Shown here: one piece after another, positions 61,123-64,000 of the stretch | Layout of the letters: every line of letters begins with the position of its first letter | How positions within the stretch are numbered: the stretch's first letter is position 1 | Program-made: the position numbers and the translations under genes | Assembly (NCBI RefSeq): GCF_000185905.1 | Contig: NC_014918.1 | Location: 361,540 to 425,539, forward strand | DNA length: 64,000 nt | From: Mesorhizobium ciceri biovar biserrulae WSM1271 | GTDB taxonomy: Bacteria > Pseudomonadota > Alphaproteobacteria > Rhizobiales > Rhizobiaceae | Direction of reading: 5' to 3' | Notes under the pieces: model-generated | Database searches by the model: none | What the model was told of the DNA's origin: nothing | What the model saw: the letters and a program-made list of their open reading frames with translations, nothing else

Positions 61123-61136
61123 TTGATCTGAATCAT
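61123..61136. promoter_or_regulatory. FixK/FNR-like box (one mismatch)
   Basis: TTGAT-CTGA-ATCAT, between the divergent CBS-BON and DUF1858 genes, 57 bases upstream of the former. Confidence 0.65.
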
Positions 61137-61143
61137 TTTCAGA

Positions 61144-61157
61144 TTGCGAAAGCGCAA
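61144..61157. promoter_or_regulatory. NnrR-like box
   Basis: TTGCG-AAAG-CGCAA, a perfect inverted repeat with the same spacing as FNR boxes but a different half-site. It adjoins the FixK-like box and lies 58-71 bases before the DUF1858 gene. An identical half-site pair occurs at 62197-62210. Confidence 0.65.
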
Positions 61158-61214
61158 CGAGAGCGGTCCGAACGCGATTTATGAAGAGGCTTCGCAAATC
61201 GCGGAGACTTCATC

Positions 61215-61430
61215 GTGAAGCAACCCAGTTCGATTGACCCCGACATGGTCGTTGACGAAATCATGAGGAAATGGCCGGCAACGGTGGCTGTGGTGCTGAG
61301 ATACAAGATGCTGTGCGTCGGCTGCCCGATCGGCACATTCCATACCGTGGCTGAAGCGTGCCTTGAACACCACGTCGATGAAAGCCGTTTCATCGCCGAC
61401 CTGGAAGCGACTGTCCGCCGCAGAGAATGA
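61215..61430 (+). CDS. DUF1858 domain protein
   Basis: Small protein of 71 residues: DPDMVVDEIMRKWPATVAVV then MLCVGCPIGTFHTVAEACLE. The C-x2-C motif in a DUF1858 fold is shared with hybrid-cluster-protein associated redox domains and the N-terminus of ScdA/RIC proteins, which repair nitrosative damage. Convergent to the NnrR-like gene with two bases between. Placement next to NO-response genes agrees with such a role. Confidence 0.85.
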   Translation: MKQPSSIDPDMVVDEIMRKWPATVAVVLRYKMLCVGCPIGTFHTVAEACLEHHVDESRFIADLEATVRRRE

Positions 61431-61432
61431 GA

Positions 61433-62164
61433 TCAGCGCTTGTCCCGGTTCTCGGCCCGAACTACAAGGCGGTGCGCATCCTTCACGGTGACCTTCTGGC
61501 GTCCGCTGACGATTATCCCATTGTCTTCCCACTTGCTGAGCAAGCGGCTGACGGTGTGCAGCGTCGTTCCCGTCATCTCGGCAATGTCCTGCCTGGAAAT
61601 CGGGAAATCGATTTCGATGCCGCTGTCGGTCTTTCGGCCGGTCTGGTTTGCCAGTCGCAGAAGCGCATGCGCAACCCGCTGCTCCACCTGCTCGGTGGAC
61701 ATCTCCACGACCCGCGTCTGCGTCTCCTGCAGCCTGGTTCCAACCGTCCTGTATGTGGCCGCCCCAAACACTGGGAAGCATCCCGCCAGGTCCGGCCACA
61801 GAGCGTTTGGCCAGGCGAGCACCACGCAGTCCACCGCCGCAATTGCGCTGGCTGGGTAGGTCGTTCGGCCAAGTGCCGCGGCGACGCCAAAAATCTCGCC
61901 TTCGCTGATGTATCTGGCGATGACCTGTTGTCCGTCCGGTGTGGTGCGAACGACACGGATATGCCCGGCGATCAGCACGAAGAAGGAATGAGCCTCGGCT
62001 TCCTGCTCGAAGATCGCAGTCTCCTTGGCATAGCGAGACGACCGCGCATCCCGCAGGATCTCGCTCTGCTCGTCGGGCGTCAGACCCTGGAAGAGCGGCA
62101 GTCGCGAAATCAGCGATCGGTCCAGCGCAGCCAAGCGATTCCTCACGGCCCTACGGTTCCGCAT
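61433..62164 (-). CDS. nnrR: NnrR-like Crp/Fnr regulator
   Basis: Crp/Fnr regulator of 243 residues. N-terminal sensor roll (LPLFQGLTPDEQSEILRDAR, FFVLIAGHIRVVRTTPDGQQ) and helix-turn-helix DIAEMTGTTLHTVSRLLSKW with THTVSR in the recognition helix, which differs from FixK (ETVSR) and agrees with a different half-site. No Cys cluster. Divergent from pseudoazurin and near nnrS, so it is most likely the NO-responsive NnrR type. Box TTGCG-N4-CGCAA lies 33-46 bases before its start, allowing autoregulation. Confidence 0.82.
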   Translation of the reverse strand: MRNRRAVRNRLAALDRSLISRLPLFQGLTPDEQSEILRDARSSRYAKETAIFEQEAEAHSFFVLIAGHIRVVRTTPDGQQVIARYISEGEIFGVAAALGRTTYPASAIAAVDCVVLAWPNALWPDLAGCFPVFGAATYRTVGTRLQETQTRVVEMSTEQVEQRVAHALLRLANQTGRKTDSGIEIDFPISRQDIAEMTGTTLHTVSRLLSKWEDNGIIVSGRQKVTVKDAHRLVVRAENRDKR

Positions 62165-62196
62165 CAGTCGTGCGGAAGACCTTTCTTATCCTGAGT

Positions 62197-62210
62197 TTGC
62201 GCCAGCGCAA
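62197..62210. promoter_or_regulatory. NnrR-like box between nnrR-like and pseudoazurin genes
   Basis: TTGCG-CCAG-CGCAA, perfect inverted half-sites; 33 bases from the regulator start and 75 from the pseudoazurin start. Same half-sites as at 61144-61157. Confidence 0.7.
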
Positions 62211-62284
62211 ATTGTTCCCAGCCGCGTCAGGCTAAATGGCATGGAACGGCGCAATGCCGCGAAGACGAAACAAAGGACAAATCG

Positions 62285-62722
62285 ATGAAACTCTCCATCC
62301 TCGCCGCCGCAGTCTCTATCCTGGCGCTCGCCGGCGGCGCAAGCGCCGAAGAGCATATGGTGCAGATGCTCAACAAGGGCGAAAAGGGCGCCATGGTTTT
62401 CCAGCCGGCCTTCGTCAAGGCAGCCCCTGGCGACACCGTCAAGTTCGTGCCGACCGACAAGAGCCATGATGCCGAGTCAATCAAAGGCATGCTTCCAGAC
62501 GGCGCCGAGCCCTTCAAGGGAAAGCCCAGCGAGGAAATCACCGTTACGCTGACAAAGGAGGGCGTTTACGGCGTCAAATGCGCGCCTCACTACGGCATGG
62601 GCATGGTCGCCCTGATCGTTGTCGGAAAGCCGGTCAATCTCGATGCCGCCAAGGCGGTCAAGCATCCCGGGAAGGCAAAGACGGTGTTCGCCGACCTGTT
62701 CACCCAGGTTCCGGTCAACTGA
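62285..62722 (+). CDS. Pseudoazurin (blue copper protein)
   Basis: Periplasmic electron carrier of 145 residues that supplies nitrite or nitrous-oxide reductases. Signal peptide [18 protein letters not shown] then [20 protein letters not shown], the pseudoazurin start. Copper ligands: His in DKSHDAES, then Cys, His and Met in [11 protein letters not shown]. Length is normal. Starts with ATG after AAAGGAC. Followed by nnrS on the same strand. Confidence 0.95.
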   Translation: MKLSILAAAVSILALAGGASAEEHMVQMLNKGEKGAMVFQPAFVKAAPGDTVKFVPTDKSHDAESIKGMLPDGAEPFKGKPSEEITVTLTKEGVYGVKCAPHYGMGMVALIVVGKPVNLDAAKAVKHPGKAKTVFADLFTQVPVN

Positions 62723-62742
62723 TCGGCAATCGATACAGCCAT

Positions 62743-62763
62743 GCCTGCCGCATGAGGGCAGGC
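62743..62763 (+). terminator. Hairpin after pseudoazurin
   Basis: GCCTGCC (62743-62749) and GGCAGGC (62757-62763) form a 7-bp stem with a 7-base loop 20 bases after the stop codon. No T-run follows, so it may be a processing or partial termination site. Confidence 0.4.
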
Positions 62764-62824
62764 GAGGGCCGGACGGACCGAGGGCGGCGGTTCATCCGGC
62801 CCTGTTCATTTGGAGACGCAAATC

Positions 62825-64000
62825 ATGGGGATTCCACGCCTGCGGGCCTACACAGGACCCGCATTTCTTTCCTACGGATTCAGGCCCTTCTTCTTCCTCG
62901 GGTCGCTGTATGCCGCGCTCTCCATTCTGCTTTGGCTGCCGATATATGCCGGCGAAGTCGATGCCCACAGTGCGTTCGTTGCCGTCGACTGGCACATTCA
63001 CGAGATGCTGTTCGGCTATCTGCCGGCGATCGTTACCGGGTTCCTGCTGACCGCCATCCCCAATTGGACTGGCCGGCTGCCCGTACAAGGCTTGCCACTG
63101 CTGGCGCTGGTCGTCCTGTGGCTTGCCGGGCGCGCCGCTGTCTACTTCTCGACCGACATCGGCTGGCAAGCAGCCGCGGTGATCGATGGCTCATTTCTGT
63201 TTGTGGTGGCTGCCGCCGCCGCCCGCGAAATCATCGCCGGACGCAACTGGCGCAACCTCAAGGTGCTGCTGCCGCTTGTCGTGATGGCGTGCGCCAACGG
63301 CATGTTCCATATCGAGGCGCACCTTCAAGGCACATCCGACATCAGCCGCAGGCTCGGTATGGCTGCGGGGATCGTACTCATCTCGCTGATCGGTGGGCGT
63401 ATCATTCCGAGCTTCACACGCAACTGGCTCGCCCGGGAAAATCCTGGCAAGCTGCCTGCACCGTTCGGCCGTTTTGACATCGCATCGATAGCCATCTCAG
63501 CTATCGCGCTGGGAGCGTGGACGTTCGCCCCCCACAACCGCGTCTCAGGAATGCTTATGGCCGTCGCTGCAATCTGCCAGGTGTGGCGTCTGTCGCGCTG
63601 GGCTGGCGAACGCACATTGCGGGATCCGCTCGTGCTCATCCTCCACCTTGCATATGCTTTCGTGCCCGTCGGTTTTGCGTTGGTTTCGGCGTCGATCCTT
63701 TTGCCCGCAATCGTACCGGTCGCTGCCGGGCTGCATGCGTTCGGCGTCGGCGCCGTCGGGTCAATGACGGTCGCAGTGATGGCCCGCGCCACGCTTGGCC
63801 ATACCGGCCGGCAACTACGGGCCGGACTGCAAACCATTGTTGTCTTCGCGGCGATCCTGATCGCTGCCTTGTCACGAATCCTTGCGGTTTTTCTCCCTAA
63901 GGACGCGATCGTCAATGTCGCCGGCGTTGCATGGGTTCTGGCCTTTGCTGGCTTTCTCCTAGCCTACGGCGTGGCCTTGACGACGCCGAAGGCCAAGTAG
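62825..64000 (+). CDS. nnrS: NnrS haem-copper membrane protein
   Basis: NnrS family protein of 391 residues with about 12 transmembrane helices, needed in denitrifiers to relieve nitric-oxide stress. Starts MGIPRLRAYTGPAFLSYGFR; PFFFLGSLYAALSILLWLPI, WHIHEMLFGYLPAIVTGFLL with the paired His, and TRNWLARENPGKLPAPFGRF with a typical cytosolic loop. GGAG eight bases before ATG 62825 supports this start. The stop codon is the last three bases of the window, so the gene is complete. Denitrification genes may follow beyond the edge. Confidence 0.94.
   Translation: MGIPRLRAYTGPAFLSYGFRPFFFLGSLYAALSILLWLPIYAGEVDAHSAFVAVDWHIHEMLFGYLPAIVTGFLLTAIPNWTGRLPVQGLPLLALVVLWLAGRAAVYFSTDIGWQAAAVIDGSFLFVVAAAAAREIIAGRNWRNLKVLLPLVVMACANGMFHIEAHLQGTSDISRRLGMAAGIVLISLIGGRIIPSFTRNWLARENPGKLPAPFGRFDIASIAISAIALGAWTFAPHNRVSGMLMAVAAICQVWRLSRWAGERTLRDPLVLILHLAYAFVPVGFALVSASILLPAIVPVAAGLHAFGVGAVGSMTVAVMARATLGHTGRQLRAGLQTIVVFAAILIAALSRILAVFLPKDAIVNVAGVAWVLAFAGFLLAYGVALTTPKAK

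Noticed and set aside
1..64000. CRISPR array, tRNA or rRNA genes, intact insertion sequences
   Set aside because: No regularly spaced short repeats, no tRNA-like cloverleaf or rRNA sequence and no transposase with intact motifs were recognised on reading.

Overview
The window reads as part of a large repABC plasmid (or chromid) of a Rhizobiales bacterium, most likely Mesorhizobium or a close relative. The evidence is a complete repA-repB-repC operon at the left edge, high GC, and rhizobial families throughout (FixL/FixJ/FixK, DUF1403, RES/Xre modules, DUF6455). The species is inferred; I could not search a database.

Layout. 0.4-4.3 kb: repABC replication and partition unit with candidate RepB sites and an antisense RNA between repB and repC. 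4.4-10.5 kb: plasmid maintenance block, with two RES/Xre toxin-antitoxin pairs facing opposite ways around a tyrosine recombinase, a DUF1403 protein and an ScpB-like protein, then a decayed hsdM. 10.6-22.3 kb: surface-adhesion block, with a 1.5-kb-codon classical autotransporter, an unknown protein, a LysE-type exporter, two paralogous LuxR-type regulators, a YadA-like trimeric adhesin and a secreted protein. The two adhesin genes share a leader and a 26-28 bp palindrome, and a related palindrome lies upstream of the exporter. 22.8-30.9 kb: hybrid histidine kinase, two receiver proteins, TPR/beta-barrel protein, HEAT protein, membrane glycosyltransferase and Hpt protein, which looks like a phosphorelay-controlled polysaccharide machine.

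31.4-38.1 kb: two convergent operons (methyltransferase and GNAT; asparagine synthetase-like, acyl carrier protein, AMP ligase, NAD synthetase-like) that look like an uncharacterised small biosynthetic cluster. 38.2-44.6 kb: gene remnants, a winged-helix/TPR regulator, a DUF1127 protein, a BBE-type FAD oxidoreductase and its divergent GlxA-type regulator. 44.9-53.3 kb: a complete wspABCDEFR surface-sensing chemosensory operon ending in a diguanylate cyclase. 53.8-54.5 kb: VapC/Phd toxin-antitoxin pair.

55.1-64.0 kb: oxygen and nitric-oxide response block. FixL-FixJ probably drives fixK through a FixJ-like site. FixK-type boxes (TTGAT-N4-ATCAA) precede a flavin protein, a small conserved protein, a universal stress protein, a DUF6455 protein and a CBS-BON protein. 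A second Crp/Fnr regulator resembling NnrR sits with pseudoazurin, NnrS and a DUF1858 protein, and two boxes of a different half-site (TTGCG-N4-CGCAA) lie there. Overall the plasmid segment couples surface attachment and biofilm signalling with micro-oxic and denitrifying metabolism. Several short gene remnants mark repeated insertion and loss at block boundaries.
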